The position numbers and the translations under genes are program-made. A stretch of DNA of 64,000 nt from Ligula intestinalis (taxonomy: Eukaryota; Platyhelminthes; Cestoda; Diphyllobothriidea; Diphyllobothriidae). Within the stretch, counting starts at the first letter, position 1; every line of letters starts with the position of its first letter. The stretch is from positions 24,735,243-24,799,242 of the forward strand of contig JAYGXS010000008.1 in assembly GCA_036362985.1 (NCBI GenBank). The letters run 5' to 3'. The notes under the pieces were generated by a model. It did not search any database and had not been told where the DNA came from. It saw only the letters and a program-made list of their open reading frames with translations. Below are positions 45,186 through 53,084 of this stretch, in pieces.

Positions 45186-48100
45186 TTACTACTACTACTA
45201 CTAATACTATTAATACAACTACTACTGATACTACTACTGCTACTACTACTACGAAGACTTCCAAAAGATTTGTATGGTTCCAAAAAACCACCCCTATTCC
45301 GTGGGCCAGTGTTTGTTAGCAGCACCGGAAACCATCGCTTTCAGGTTGAGGAAGCCAGTCTTGTACCCGAAAAAGAATCTCCTGTAAGCTCCGAGCTTGG
45401 CATGGTCAACGCTTCTGCGCTCCCTCTCTCTCCAACCTGTGGTCCGGCTTCAAAAAACTATCACTTTCGCGTAACTAGCAGCCTATTATAAACCCTCTTC
45501 CCCATTCCCATGTCTAATATGCATGTTATTAAGGAGATTTCGTAGGTTTTCTTAATTTAAGTTGACCTAATTGTGAAAAAATTTGCGGCGTTTGGCGGGA
45601 TTCGAACCCGCATAGTAGGGAAGGCCTTAACGCAAAGCCAATGCCCTACCAGTTGAGCTACAAAAGCCACGCCTTTTCACAATTGGGTCAACTTGAATGA
45701 AGCAAATCTGCCAAATCTACTTAATAACAAGTCAGCCTAGTAGTCATTCTGCTTGATGCTAGATGACTGCTCAGGACATTCTGCTTGGGTAGTCAGCTTG
45801 CTGTCCGGGATTGGTGGGTTCTATATGAGCGGTAAAGTTGGGTGGGTAAAATCGATCCGAATGTGATTAAATTCACGGTGCAAGGCGTGGCATTTGTAGC
45901 TCAACTGGTAGAGCATTGGCTTCGCGTTAAAGCCTTCCCTACTATGCGGGTTCAAATCCCCCCGAACGCCGCGAGTTTTTTTACAATTGGGACAACTTAA
46001 ATTAATATGCATGTGACGAAAAACGCAACTAACCGCGTGCTTACACTTGACCCCCTTCCCATATAAATGTAATGGCCCGATACGATTTTACCGAAAGGTT
46101 ACATACATTTACTGTTTAAAAGGAAGTTTTAAGGACTTGTCACTTGCTTCAAATATGCTGAACAGATGGAAGAAAGTAGAAGGAGGGTAATCGGTGATTT
46201 AGTATAGTGGAATAATTCTAGAAAAAAATCGGTGACTTCGATGATGTTCGAATCTACGTAGCTTGTGTTTAGCCAACGCTTCAACAATCTGAGCTATGGG
46301 ACCCTAGGAGGGGGGATGAATTTAATTTAATCTAGGTCAAGTTAGCCGCCCGGTCTACTGCTTGACGTGAGTTCGAATCCCACCGAAACAGCCGAGTTAC
46401 TCCTGTATAGCTCAAAGTAATTCTTCAACTCGGCCAAAAAAAGCACACCTAGTAAGTGAGCCTGGTAGTTATCCGGTGGATTCTAAATTGATGGCCTAGG
46501 AAATCCCGCGTAGTCTGTCAGTTAAATGTATGAGAATTCGAGGAATCCACACGTTGTCGTAGGTTGGGAGGGAGAGGTAGGGAACGTGACCCAAATATGA
46601 TTAAACTGGCGGCCACATCGGACCCGTTTCTCCTACTGTCTCTGATAAGGGATCCGCGACGCATTTCCCAAATGTCGGGCGAATAAAATTATTGTCCCAG
46701 CGACCACATCTAGTCATTTTTCTTAAAAGACAACTGTTTGTCTGAGATTACTGACAAACATTCTACTTCCAGAGGAAAGTAATATCGGAGGCCGGGCAAC
46801 TTTTGCCTTCCTCGGCGCACCGCAAACTCCGTTAGGGCTTTAAGAACGAAAACAAAAGCAAGAAGACGCGTGATAGCCTACTGGAACTTACTTAAAACGC
46901 TGCCTAGGGTTTTGCGTTCCCAATAGCTCATATCGGCTCCAGGGTTGCGTTCTGACGGCGGGGCACCGTTTGTTGAGTCTGACTTCTCATTTGGGAAGAC
47001 TTGAGCCAGCAGGCGAAGGCAGAGGTCCTGGGTGAGCAGGTGAGTGTAGGTTTGAAGTCGGCTGGACCAGACAGGCGCTGCGTCCAGAACATGATCGGTC
47101 AGACTTTGGATAGCTTTTCGAATCTGCAAGGTAACATCAGACCCTTAGGTAAAGGATAACTGAGACGTCTATAAACATACTACTTCCTTGATTTCAGTAG
47201 ATTGTTTTGTTTGCAATAACGTCCAATCGGTTGAAAATGTACGGTCCAAACGCCCTGAACTTGCTGTGTGCTGTTATTTCATGTATGTCACGGCTTTTTC
47301 TTGATAATTATGTTTACTGGTGCTACATATTTTGCATATTAAACTTCCTGTACACATTTTAGAGGTACTACTTTTCGCTCTTGCATATATCGTTTAAATG
47401 GAGTATTTAAGAGCTTCGACCATTTACTCCAAAAATACTGACTGACTAACTGGCAGTACGATGATAGTTACCGAAGAGTGTTACTAACCCCAAAATAGGC
47501 GGGGGATTCGAATGATCGTTTATGGCCTATTCGAGAGGTATATGATGAAGTATTAGGTAGGAAATTTTCCACGGTTTTTACAAATACAATTCTGGCCTCG
47601 AACCGATGGTGTTGTGTACACGTACACGACTCCAGAGGAATTTAGAGACGAGCGATCGATGCAGGCCACCTCTAGGTTCGTCAACACATTTTTCTGCCCC
47701 CTATAGAACACAATGCCATGATCGAAAGACCCAGCCACCCAAAAGGAGAACGCCTATCGGTAAAACCAACAATATAAAGACCATTTTGAGCACCTACTGG
47801 ATGGTGTATAGACGCAAACAAAGTATTTAGAGCGGTCTGTGAAGCACACGAGTTCCACATAAAACTGCTGCAAAGGCGTATTCTGCTTAGGACAGAAACA
47901 ACAACCGGACGCGTGCAGAACCCAGTCCAGGTTCAACGACTACTCTGATTGGCGATCTCAATCGAGATACGCTTCAACTTATGAACCAGTTACGTTCCAA
48001 ACGCTAGTTCTTAAACTGAAATTTTTCAAGACGCTACTCAAAAGCATCATATAAGGAACTATACCCATTCAAATTTAAATCAATAAGCACGCATGATAAT

Positions 48101-48565
48101 AATTCGATACATATGATTCCTTATCCTTAAACTTACTGGAGTCCAACAAGCACACATTGGACTTGCGAGAATTTTTACTCGTAAGTCGAAACTTCGTAAG
48201 CGGAAGCGTTCCTGCAATGCTACAGAATTGCTTACCCTGACTTTCATCGTTCTACGATTCCCATCTCCACTGCGGCCATCAATTACGCTTAGTTCCCTAT
48301 CTACTCATGTCCCACTACTGTCTTACTAATAGGATGCTTTCAACTATAAGTGTACTTTTTTCACATTTAATGACTATGTCCTGAATGTAATCATTCACCC
48401 ATCTGCTCTCTTCACTCAAACGGCCATTAGATAAGAGTTGTAGGTGTATGGCATGTTAAAGGCTTACCGGTAAGGTGGAATCCAGAATCAACAGTTTGGC
48501 GCTCTTTGGCATGATGTCATAGCAGGTGCTGTGTTTGAAGAAGACGGGAAAGGCACTTTCTTCGT
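30085..48565 (-). CDS. PRKAG: divergent AMPK gamma (SNF4-like) CBS-domain subunit, ten exons, 5' end not found
   Basis: AMPK gamma subunits bind AMP, ADP and ATP through four CBS motifs and regulate the kinase. Minus-strand exons 48565-48468, 47123-46892, 44832-44453, 38422-38372, 38266-38156, 35461-35387, 34313-34233, 31971-31665, 30647-30527 and 30421-30085 have consistent phases and yield about 596 residues to the stop. CBS1: FFKHSTCYDIMPKSAKL, AAPVW, LTQDLC. CBS2: LLGILTSDRLLAYL. CBS3: CLPVATESG, LSKMDIL. CBS4: GVITTSDLLYATIL. The ligand-contacting Asp of CBS1, CBS3 and CBS4 and the Arg in the CBS2 position appear kept. The Arg before AAP in CBS1 is Asp, and the His-Arg pair of CBS4 is replaced by Ser-Cys, so nucleotide binding may be altered. 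A Ser/Thr-rich insert sits in CBS2, and a Ser/Pro/Gln tail of about 200 residues follows CBS4. It could be a gamma-like paralogue rather than the canonical subunit. Confidence 0.82.
30527..30647 (-). CDS. PRKAG: AMPK-gamma-like exon 9
   Basis: Acceptor TCTTATGTCTTCTCAG|TG and donor CAGAA|GTGAGT. Both end phases fit the neighbours (G|TG = Val, AA|A = Lys). It encodes TVGHTSQRPDASFGKSPRP and onward, a Ser/Pro-rich tail. Confidence 0.75.
31665..31971 (-). CDS. PRKAG: AMPK-gamma-like exon 8 (end of CBS4 and start of tail)
   Basis: Acceptor TTCTACCCGCAG|GCA and donor CCGG|GTAAGT. It reads ASCLAVFEKPG, then a short insert, then GVITTSDLLYATIL, which equals the end of CBS4 with its conserved Asp. 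Next comes a Ser-rich tail (QSSSDSRES). Confidence 0.85.
32430..33510 (+). mobile_element. Penelope-like element fragment, antisense in the gene intron
   Basis: Plus-strand motifs of a Penelope reverse transcriptase occur in order: ITDFLAEAVMQKLE (32440-32480), the catalytic box YVDDTLVIVKRDQLGLLEHN (frame-corrected, about 32525-32585), RLQFLDVLVHRKTG (32640-32680) and RAYRK. The GIY-YIG tail end follows (HTPDTGHIF..EESTPLE, 33070-33130, then FLETVHSDK-like in another frame, about 33160). The GIY-YIG core itself is decayed. The 3' flank (33330-33500) resembles the flanks of the fragment at 60899-61690. It is disabled by stops and frameshifts. Confidence 0.75.
33541..33910 (-). repeat. tRNA-derived SINE (type T2), minus, one and a half copies
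   Basis: CATACCCAACCCCCAGATGG..TCGAACCCGTGACC (B-box side) and a decayed A box near 33630 form one copy. A second tail piece is at 33830-33905 (TTATTAGTTGTCATCAGCA). Confidence 0.6.
34233..34313 (-). CDS. PRKAG: AMPK-gamma-like exon 7
   Basis: Acceptor CTTCTAG|CCC, donor CAGAAG|GTAGGT, 27 codons, phase 0 on both sides. CTAQAMCFVTDSLLTVIDRI equals the EGVLKCYLHETLETIINRL region of AMPK gamma CBS4. Confidence 0.8.
34600..34935 (-). repeat. tRNA-derived SINE-like repeat (type T1)
   Basis: CCAACGCTCTGCCAATTGAACTATGAAGGC is an A-box complement (split here in two overlapping words). The flank GCCGAGAACCGTGAACTTAA, the internal GGCAGGATTTCCTAAGCAAT and TCAGTTGACCTAATTTTGG then follow. A B-box piece GTGGGTTCGAAGCCCACCGA lies at 34875-34894. 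Confidence 0.6.
35387..35461 (-). CDS. PRKAG: AMPK-gamma-like exon 6
   Basis: Acceptor GCTTCCCTTTAG|AGC, donor CCCAGA|GTAAGT, 25 codons, phase 0. SCLFSDAVAAQLLNPISVLL aligns with the helix after CBS3 of AMPK gamma (NLAAEKTYNNLDVSVTKAL). The alignment places it directly after SKMDIL. Confidence 0.8.
36140..36650 (+). repeat. dispersed repeat D, copy 2 (possible LTR)
   Basis: Partner of 11205-11605, with a similar order of shared blocks and an insertion-like difference at about 36330-36450. Confidence 0.5.
36705..36810 (+). repeat. tRNA-derived repeat (type T1), plus copy
   Basis: A box CTCGTAGCTCAGGTGTTTAG, GAGCGTTGG, degenerate B box GTCGAATCCTACC and tail TTTACAATTGGGTTAAATC. It is not a plausible functional tRNA: the arms do not pair. 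Confidence 0.65.
37190..37370 (+). repeat. dispersed repeat F, copy 2
   Basis: GAAATTAATTTCTGATCGCG, ATATCAGTATATA, TAGGCGTAGACCGAAATTG and CCCCTGTGAAATATACAC. It is inverted relative to the piece at 37500-37590. Confidence 0.7.
37403..37763. repeat. 88-bp near-identical inverted repeat (family G) enclosing an inverted repeat F fragment
   Basis: Arm 37403-37489 and arm 37676-37763 are reverse complements with about six mismatches (GTTGTAACTTACCAT..., AAAAGGCCCA, CACGTGTTTCGCCGGTATTC, CTGCTTGACACAGC). The right arm carries the 3' half of a hammerhead ribozyme whose 5' half lies just inside the spacer. Confidence 0.85.
37648..37722 (+). ncRNA. hammerhead ribozyme motif with all three helices
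   Basis: Helix I: GGCCCA (37648-37653) pairs perfectly with TGGGCC (37717-37722). Core: CTGATGA (37654-37660). Helix II: GCCGG (37661-37665) pairs with CCGGC (37700-37704) around a 34-nt loop. Then GAAA (37705-37708). Helix III is the palindromic CACGTG region. In this copy the base before the cleavage-site C is C rather than U. The opposite arm (37403-37489) has the expected ACACGTGTC but lacks the CTGATGA half. Hammerheads are known in Penelope-like elements, and the family fit is inferred. Confidence 0.75.
37770..37865 (+). repeat. degenerate TAC/ACT trinucleotide repeat
   Basis: Interrupted TACTACAACTACTATTACTG-like tract. Confidence 0.75.
38156..38266 (-). CDS. PRKAG: AMPK-gamma-like exon 5 (CBS3)
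   Basis: Acceptor GACCTGTCTCCAG|GCG. Encodes ALHTMNTAWAKMGLVCLPVA and onward to LSKMDIL (37 codons). Donor CTG|GTAGTT is weak, but the join to exon 6 reproduces the family alignment exactly. The upstream 105 bp (38267-38371) are stop-free in the same frame and could be retained. Confidence 0.75.
38372..38422 (-). CDS. PRKAG: AMPK-gamma-like exon 4
   Basis: Acceptor GCTTTTGCCTTGCAG|ATG, donor TTGGCCG|GTGAGC, 17 codons, phase 0. MQVGDIINVRWEERSWP equals the LQIGTYANIAMVRTTTP segment of AMPK gamma. Confidence 0.75.
38525..38720 (-). repeat. tRNA-derived SINE (type T2), minus
   Basis: TGGCTTATTAGTCGTCATCA, CAGTCATACCCAGACCCAAA, a decayed B-box side and CCTTAACCATTGAGCCACGA (A-box complement). 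Same family as 50281-50450 and 56290-56435. Confidence 0.75.
38755..38870 (-). mobile_element. 5' fragment of a second 2A-type LINE copy
   Basis: Reads on the minus strand as MEEPLPTTLLRL and, after a frame change, ARIEAHPA, a degenerate match to the 2A start MTEQPLPATLLRLLLL..GIEANPGP of the element at 39128-42506. It lies just beyond that element's 3' end in the same orientation. Confidence 0.6.
39128..42506 (-). mobile_element. non-LTR retrotransposon (2A, zinc finger, AP endonuclease, reverse transcriptase), nearly complete, disabled
   Basis: One long minus-strand frame encodes, in order, these parts. The N-terminus starts at ATG 42506 with a 2A-like end GIEANPGP (about 42447-42424). A PHD-like finger follows (RRDWSVRCGSC, HPRCSGL, WSPTFACPSC, about 42395-42290). 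The AP endonuclease has NANGLLGKL, FQETKWS, LVLGDFNAHHDLW and LGSDHLPIV. The reverse transcriptase spans about 41040-39571 with GFRSGRG, DLSRAFD, VPQGSVLSP and SYADDFTFF (near 40235-40250). The C-terminus has CCPDWGVSPHDCRHLF and then VEVAAFLRLP, to a stop near 39128. Disabling changes are nonsense codons near 42414, 42347, 42049, 41406 and 39571, and a frameshift near 41285 in a GA repeat. The intact RT block argues for fairly recent insertion. It sits in an intron of the AMPK-gamma-like gene, same strand. The clade (CR1/jockey/R1 group) is not settled. Confidence 0.88.
42424..42506 (-). other. 2A-like translational recoding peptide of the LINE
   Basis: MTEQPLPATLLRLLLLAAGI continues into EANPGP. 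The end matches the 2A consensus (D)(V/I)ExNPGP except Gly for Asp. 2A-like sequences at the N-terminus of AP-endonuclease LINEs are an established observation. Function here is inference. Confidence 0.7.
42525..42663. other. 100-base assembly gap inside a poly-G tract
   Basis: 11 G, 100 N, 28 G. The gap size is probably nominal. The G tract lies immediately upstream of the LINE start on the minus strand (poly-C there). Confidence 0.95.
42679..42850 (+). repeat. two-copy tandem repeat of 93 bp
   Basis: Units start at 42679 and 42772 (CGTAGGGAG, GTGTAGCAGACCTTG, GAGGGCGGGTGG, AGACGCGTCTGCTGTGGTT). Confidence 0.8.
42851..43150 (+). repeat. two tRNA-SINE (T2) tail fragments
   Basis: 42851-42955 and 43045-43150 share TATGACTGGCT, AAGC.AGAAATGGCCA and CAGTCT. 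They lack most of the tRNA-like part. Confidence 0.6.
43151..44452. other. intron sequence, mostly unrecognised
   Basis: A minus-oriented repeat C fragment is visible at about 43540-43620 (CTCTGGCCTTCCCAAGACTT, GAAAGATCGTAG). The rest holds nothing I can identify. Confidence 0.4.
44453..44832 (-). CDS. PRKAG: AMPK-gamma-like exon 3 (CBS2)
   Basis: Acceptor GGTCAATTTAG|AA, donor CTCAGG|GTAAGT. The split codon A|AA continues exon 2. TYNSWARTEDICLQV, VTQLLSVGVPMIKRS, then an insert rich in Ser/Thr/Gln (about 40 residues), then VIIADLAGSGNLLGILTSDR. The insert lies just before the strand that carries the family His-Arg pair. Confidence 0.85.
44971..45252 (+). repeat. long imperfect TAC/CTA microsatellite
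   Basis: About 280 bp of (CTA)n with scattered substitutions. All six frames are open through it, giving false poly-Leu, poly-Thr, poly-Ser and poly-Val readings. It lies about 140 bp upstream of exon 3 on the gene strand. Confidence 0.97.
45540..46010. repeat. inverted pair of tRNA-derived repeats (type T1)
   Basis: The minus copy is 45559-45694, the plus copy about 45880-46005. The tRNA-like part has TGTAGCTCAACTGGTAG and GCGGGTTC(A/G)AATCCC. The D and anticodon stems can pair, but the anticodon loop lacks U33 and the variable region is long. The minus copy is bounded by 21-bp inverted flanks (AAGTTGACC(T/C)AATTGTGAAAA). Confidence 0.8.
46220..46520 (-). repeat. decayed tRNA-derived repeat pieces (type T1)
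   Basis: GATGTTCGAATCTACGTAGC and CCAACGCTTCAACAATCTGA (minus copy), then GGTCAAGTTAGCCGCCCGGT and GAGTTCGAATCCCACCGAAA from a second piece. Confidence 0.55.
46642..46720 (+). ncRNA. family A hammerhead-like repeat, decayed
   Basis: CTGATAA, GATCCGCGACGCATT, CCAAATGTC, then GGGCGAATAAAATTATTGTC and CCAGCGACCACATC. Core bases are mutated (CTGATGA to CTGATAA, GAAAC to CAAAT), so it is a relic. It lies in an intron, opposite to the gene. Confidence 0.45.
46892..47123 (-). CDS. PRKAG: AMPK-gamma-like exon 2 (end of CBS1)
   Basis: Acceptor TTACCTTGCAG|ATT, donor TTTTAA|GTAAGT. IRKAIQSLTDHVLDAAPVW equals VKKAFFALVxNGVRAAPLW of AMPK gamma, then LLTQDLCLRLLAQVFP. The Arg before AAP is Asp here. The linker KSDSTNGAPPSERN is longer than usual. 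Confidence 0.85.
47124..48467. other. intron 1 of the found part, no recognised feature
   Basis: AT-rich, no repeat recognised. Confidence 0.4.
48468..48565 (-). CDS. PRKAG: AMPK-gamma-like exon 1 of the found part (start of CBS1)
   Basis: Acceptor TTTATTTTAATTTTAG|AC, donor TTACCG|GTAAGC. DEESAFPVFFKHSTCYDI continues MPKSAKLLILDSTLP, close to the FMKSHxCYDxIPTSSKLVVFDTTLQ block of AMPK gamma. It starts with a split codon, so at least one exon lies upstream. Confidence 0.85.
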
Positions 48566-50280
48566 CTAAAATTAAAATAAACACCTTCTGCTGATAAATC
48601 TGGACATTCGGATACATCTGGGCAGGGCACGTTTTCCTGCTTCCTAATACAAACGTATACAATATTTTCTACTTATATTTTAAAAGTAGTTTGAATATAA
48701 CAGAGTAACGGACAAGTACAATTGTCCAACATACCGAAACTGTCCATGCCCCGAGAGATGTATAAATCGTCCCCATCCAAAGACTTCTAAAAAGCCGACG
48801 ACAACAGGGGAGAATAAGAGAAGTTGACTTAAGCAAGGGATTAATATAAAAATACAGAGTTACCGAACAAAGCCTACAATACGGACACACACAGCAGTGG
48901 CAATGCTCGCATACACGAGCACACACACATACTGGTGGGACCGGCAACAGCAACAGCCCCGCGATGTACACAGGTACACACGCACACACAAAGCCTACAA
49001 TCTGGCCACTTGGCCCGCGTTCGCGGGTCAAGCAAATGGAAGACCGACGTGAGTAGTCTGGCGTCGTTTATGAAATACCATGTCGCGACTGTTCCTGTCA
49101 GTAAACGGGGAGACCAGGCGACGATTCAGCTCGCGAATAACGGAGCACAATCGGGCAGTGCAGAGAGGCGGCCCACTACCCACACTCTGGAAGAAGACCA
49201 CGAATTCGATTTTACGGGCACGCGGGTAATAGCACGCGCCGCTAATAAGACGGGGTGAGAACTACTGGAGCCCTGGATGTCAGACTCGAACTCCATCAAG
49301 ACCACACGCCAAGGAAGCACACTGAGACGGTGCGGGAAACGATGTGAGCGAGTGCTACCTCCACCCTCCCCCATTTTCTCGTAGATAAACTCCAAAACAT
49401 GCCAATGCTGGCTGTTCTCTAATGTTCTCTGACGATGTCCTCCTGTACGGAGCCGAAAGCTCAGGCTAAAACAAGTGCTGTCCCAGTGATCGCACCGTTG
49501 TCTTTTTTTGCAATATTCCATTGTTTCGAGTGACGATTCACCATGTGGGTAAGTTCGAGGGTGGAGAGGGAGGGTTACTGAACAAAGCCTACAATCCAGC
49601 CGCTCGGTACTCTCCCGATAAAAGCGTGTTTGTGTTGACGACATTGGGGGTGACAGCGGGTGACTCCGCTGCAGCGATGACTCAGAAGAGCTTTCACGCA
49701 TACCAATCCGGAGAAGGGAAAGGTACTCGCGTCTCTGCCCAAGCGTACCTCATTAACACACATGAGAAGACGCCTCATGCCGCGCACAGACTCGAGGACG
49801 ATTGAGAATGAGCAAGCAAAATTATTGTAAAAAATGGGTGCAGACCCTGGACAGGCGGATATGCTGTCTCGTTCATTCTCTCTCCCTCGAGCGAATTTTT
49901 TTTGCCGGCAAAAAAACACTGAGGACTGGGTTTTAGCGGTCCATGTGGCTTTGCACTGGGAGAACACACCGAAATGATATGCTGCTTTTGCAGCTGACCT
50001 GAAGAGCTGTGCTGATTTCATGACCAGAACACTCTTCTGCCTCTCAAAGGAAGAGGGATTTAATCAGATCGACCCGACCCAGCTCATTAAGTTGGCCAGT
50101 CAAGCGGATAAATAACGATTAAGGCTAGTCGCTCCAGTGATCTCTTCAGATCAAATAAACAAAAGTGGCCTGGAGAGAGAGAAAGCCTCCGAGAACAGTT
50201 GAGTAGTTGTCTGAAATCGTATATATGTTCAATATGTTCAATAAAAAAAGTCATCGTATGCTGTCTCACGATAGATAATA
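48566..50280. other. no recognised gene; CA-rich tracts
   Basis: ACACAC-rich tracts at about 48880-48995. Longer frames on both strands here have no recognisable motif. The missing 5' exon(s) of the AMPK-gamma-like gene could be here or further upstream. Confidence 0.4.
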
Positions 50281-50450
50281 TTTCCGGCAAACATAAGGGA
50301 GGCTGGAATGCCCATTTGTGGCTCATTATCCGTCGTCATCTAGTCATAACCAGTCCCAAGTTGTGCACCAGTCGAAGCTCGAACTCGCGACCTTTTGATA
50401 GGAATCGAACGCCATGGCCATTGAGCCACGAGCTCGTTGTCTTGCTTGTT
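50281..50450 (-). repeat. tRNA-derived SINE (type T2), minus
   Basis: GGAGGCTGGAATGCCCATTT, GGCTCATTATCCGTCGTCAT, GAAGCTCGAACTCGCGACC (B box) and GGCCATTGAGCCACGAGCTC (A box side). The best-preserved minus copy. Confidence 0.8.
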
Positions 50451-51204
50451 TAGGTCAGGAGAGATAGACACTAGTGCATGAACGTTCACTGACTGCAGTA
50501 GATAACACCAAGTTTATCTGGATATTGCGCATTCGATGAGGAAGTAATCAGTGCTTTCTACGTGGCATGGTCTCTAACCGACTCGAAAACTGGGAATCCG
50601 GCTCAATGTGGCCGCTCAGATGTCGGATCCAAGACGGCCCTCTTTTCTGGCAAAATTCCTATACATTGAGTGGGGACCGGACCGTGTGCGTGTTATGGCG
50701 TGGCCTATGACAAAAAGACGGAGCCACGCGCCGCGCCACGTGCTAAGTCGACCGGGCCTGGAAAGCCAATCAGCGCACACGGCAATATCGAGCACGAGTT
50801 AAGTTTATCACACCTACGAGCTACAGATCGAAAAGTCGATAATTTTTCGAAAGTGATATTCACGCGTGCGCGAGCCGACCAATCCATGAACGCCACGCCC
50901 TATTCTAGGACGCTCATCGCACGCCATTCGCTGCAATTTTCGATAAAAACTCAGGACTCTCAAAAACAAACTAGAGTTGACAAGCTACCAAGTCGTGGAG
51001 CAAGGGATATAAGTTATCTTGGGACGGCCCGGATGTGAGTTGTCACTCGCGCAATCCCGAGGGTACCAGAACAGAGGGACCTTACAGGCGACCGGTTCAT
51101 GCAGTTACAAGCGACCTTCAAAGGGCGGACATTAGGCCAGGAAAAAGGAAATGCGAGCAAGCGAGACTGCCCTGCGGCCGGATTGCGGCTATTGGGAGGT
51201 CACG

Positions 51205-51596
51205 CTAAGGACACGATGGCTGGAGGCATGACGGCTGCCTGTAGAGGCCACTCGTGGAGAGCCAATAGGGAACAATTACTACCGGCCCTTAAATATTCTG
51301 CCCCCGCTGAAGGCGGCATTCTGTTACTGGAGACGCGCTACCGACGACCAGCAATTCTGCTGCTAGCGATCGGGACATGACTGCTAGAGACACGCAATGC
51401 TGTTGGCCAAGTCGACGACTGAACACAAGCTGCCGACAGACACAGAAGGCAAGCTGCTGGACACACAGGAAACCGAGTTGATGCACTAGTAGAAGTGACA
51501 GTAAAATACTATCTGCTATTCTGTTCTGCCTTCTCTTCCTAACGCGTAACTGGGGGACAAAACCGGTGTTGACACATGAACGCACAAGTTATAACA
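51205..51596 (+). mobile_element. LTR-like repeat, plus orientation, solo
   Basis: Parallel to 63217-63569 over its whole length: GGACACGATGGCTGGAGGCA, GTAGAGGCCACTCGTGGA, CCTTCTCTTCCTAAC(G/A)CGTA and an end in GTTATAACA. No internal coding region is attached here. Confidence 0.7.
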
Positions 51597-51629
51597 AGTT
51601 CAGAAGAAGATACGACCGCTTGAACACGG

Positions 51630-51700
51630 TGTTAGTAGCCTGAAGCTTGGGGATCACTCTACCTCGAACCCATCATCAGAAGAAAGTATACGTTGTCACA
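51630..51700 (-). repeat. Penelope-type 3' repeat with hammerhead-like arrangement
   Basis: Minus strand: CTTCTGATGATGGG, GAGGTAGAGTGATCCC, CAAGCTTCAGGCTACTAAC. CTGATGA is intact, the GGG(T/A)T stem is partly paired, and the GAA position is changed. Weak but similar in layout to the other motifs. Confidence 0.35.
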
Positions 51701-52079
51701 GGGGTGACAGACCAACTTCGAAAGGAAGGTTCTTGATCGCAGGACGAAATTTGTACGCAGTGTGTGCTGACGAAAACAGCACTCAAGTATCGAAATTGCA
51801 CTCGTTTGCTATCTCACTTGCAATTAGGACCTAAGCCTCGGTTATACCGACAACTAGTGTCCCAATGACAAATGGCAAAATAAAGGCGCTATTTACATTA
51901 TACAGTGATGCTTCCTAGATCGCGGGGTTTGCATTACAGCACACTTCACAAAGTGAAAACTCTATGGATTGTTTTTTACGTAATTATTTCCGGTGTAGAA
52001 GTCAGATCAAGGCACTGCAGACGTTATTCGGATCACGCCCCCGTCACAAATATCAAACACGGGGAGGGAGTTTGGTGGC

Positions 52080-52235
52080 CCGCGTAGATGCAGGCTCGGG
52101 CCGCGTCAGCCACCTGCGCCCGAGCCCGACTTCGGTCGTACTGACTTCGTCTTGGCACCGGATGACACATGTAGACGAGGAAAGATAGAGTGTAGTAGAT
52201 GCAGCGCAATTCTACCATCACTCAAAAGTGTAGCA
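52080..52235 (+). repeat. dispersed repeat K, copy 1
   Basis: ATGCAGGCTCGGGCCGCGTC, AGCCACCTGC, CTTGGCACC and AGTAGATGC are shared with 54830-55070. A shorter relative is at 55305-55480. Confidence 0.5.
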
Positions 52236-52380
52236 GTCTAAGCAGTGGCTGTACTCGGATCACTACAATCATCAGGTTGAATCCCAGATAGAGGTAAAAG
52301 GCATGAGTCACCAGAGTGAGGGCCTCATTGTGCACAGAATCCTGCATTGCTGTCTCAAACAGCATTGACCGCTGGCGAAG

Positions 52381-52530
52381 ACAAGGCTGATGTTGACTGC
52401 GTCCAGTTGTGCCCGAGTGTGTGCGTGATGACTTTTGAGTGATGACGGCAGCTGCTTTTACATAAACGTGAAGCGATTTCAAGTGGTTTGCTACTGGTGT
52501 GTTGCAATTGCTCGAAGGGGATGTCGCGTA
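52381..52530 (+). mobile_element. LTR-like fragment matching the window end
   Basis: GATGTTGACTGCGTCCAG, ACGTGAAGCGATTTCAAGTG and CAATTGCTCGAAGGGGATG match the reverse complement of 63865-64000 closely. Confidence 0.8.
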
Positions 52531-53084
52531 TAAGTGTCCCCTGCTACGCTGGCCGCAGGGTGGCGCGTTCAAGTGTTTCGTGAGAAACTGCAACTAGTTG
52601 GGCACTCGTTTGTGTACAAAAGTCTGTTAAGCGTTTTAAGGTCAGCGAGTGTGAACAGTAGCCTGCAAAGACGTTGGGGGCCGCAGGAATTGAAGAACGA
52701 AGAGAGGGTGGCTGCCCGCCACAAAAGTTATGCACGCGCAGAGCACCATCCCTGTAGAGCACACGTTGGACCTTGCCGGTCGAAATGTGATGTACTCTAC
52801 AGTTGAAATCTCACGCTGCGTTGTCACTATGGTAAATACTTACGTAACTGCATACTGTTGAATGCCAGCTTGTGAATACTACGCGGATAGTCCACCGTAA
52901 CTGATGGATCTCAGCACAAATTTTCACATCACATTTGGATCGAGCCAAAGCGCATTTTTGTTCCAAAACATTTACTCCGAATTCGCACAAGAATTTTCTC
53001 GGGAAATAAAATAGGCAGCTGTTTTAAATCCAATCCCCCCAACGCAGGTATGCAACATAACGCCTCTATGAAGTGGAATCGACA
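52531..53084. other. no recognised feature
   Basis: Non-coding. Confidence 0.35.

Noticed and set aside
44921..45491. Open frames of up to 178 codons in all directions
   Set aside because: They are poly-Leu, poly-Thr, poly-Ser or poly-Val readings of a TAC microsatellite.
45895..45975. Functional tRNA gene
   Set aside because: The anticodon loop lacks U33, the variable region is too long, arms mismatch, and the same unit is dispersed many times as a repeat.
48669..50021. Minus-strand frames of 120-191 codons upstream of the AMPK-gamma-like gene
   Set aside because: Cys/His/Ser-rich readings of CA-repeat and repeat debris, with no motif and no consistent splice phase to the exon at 48565.
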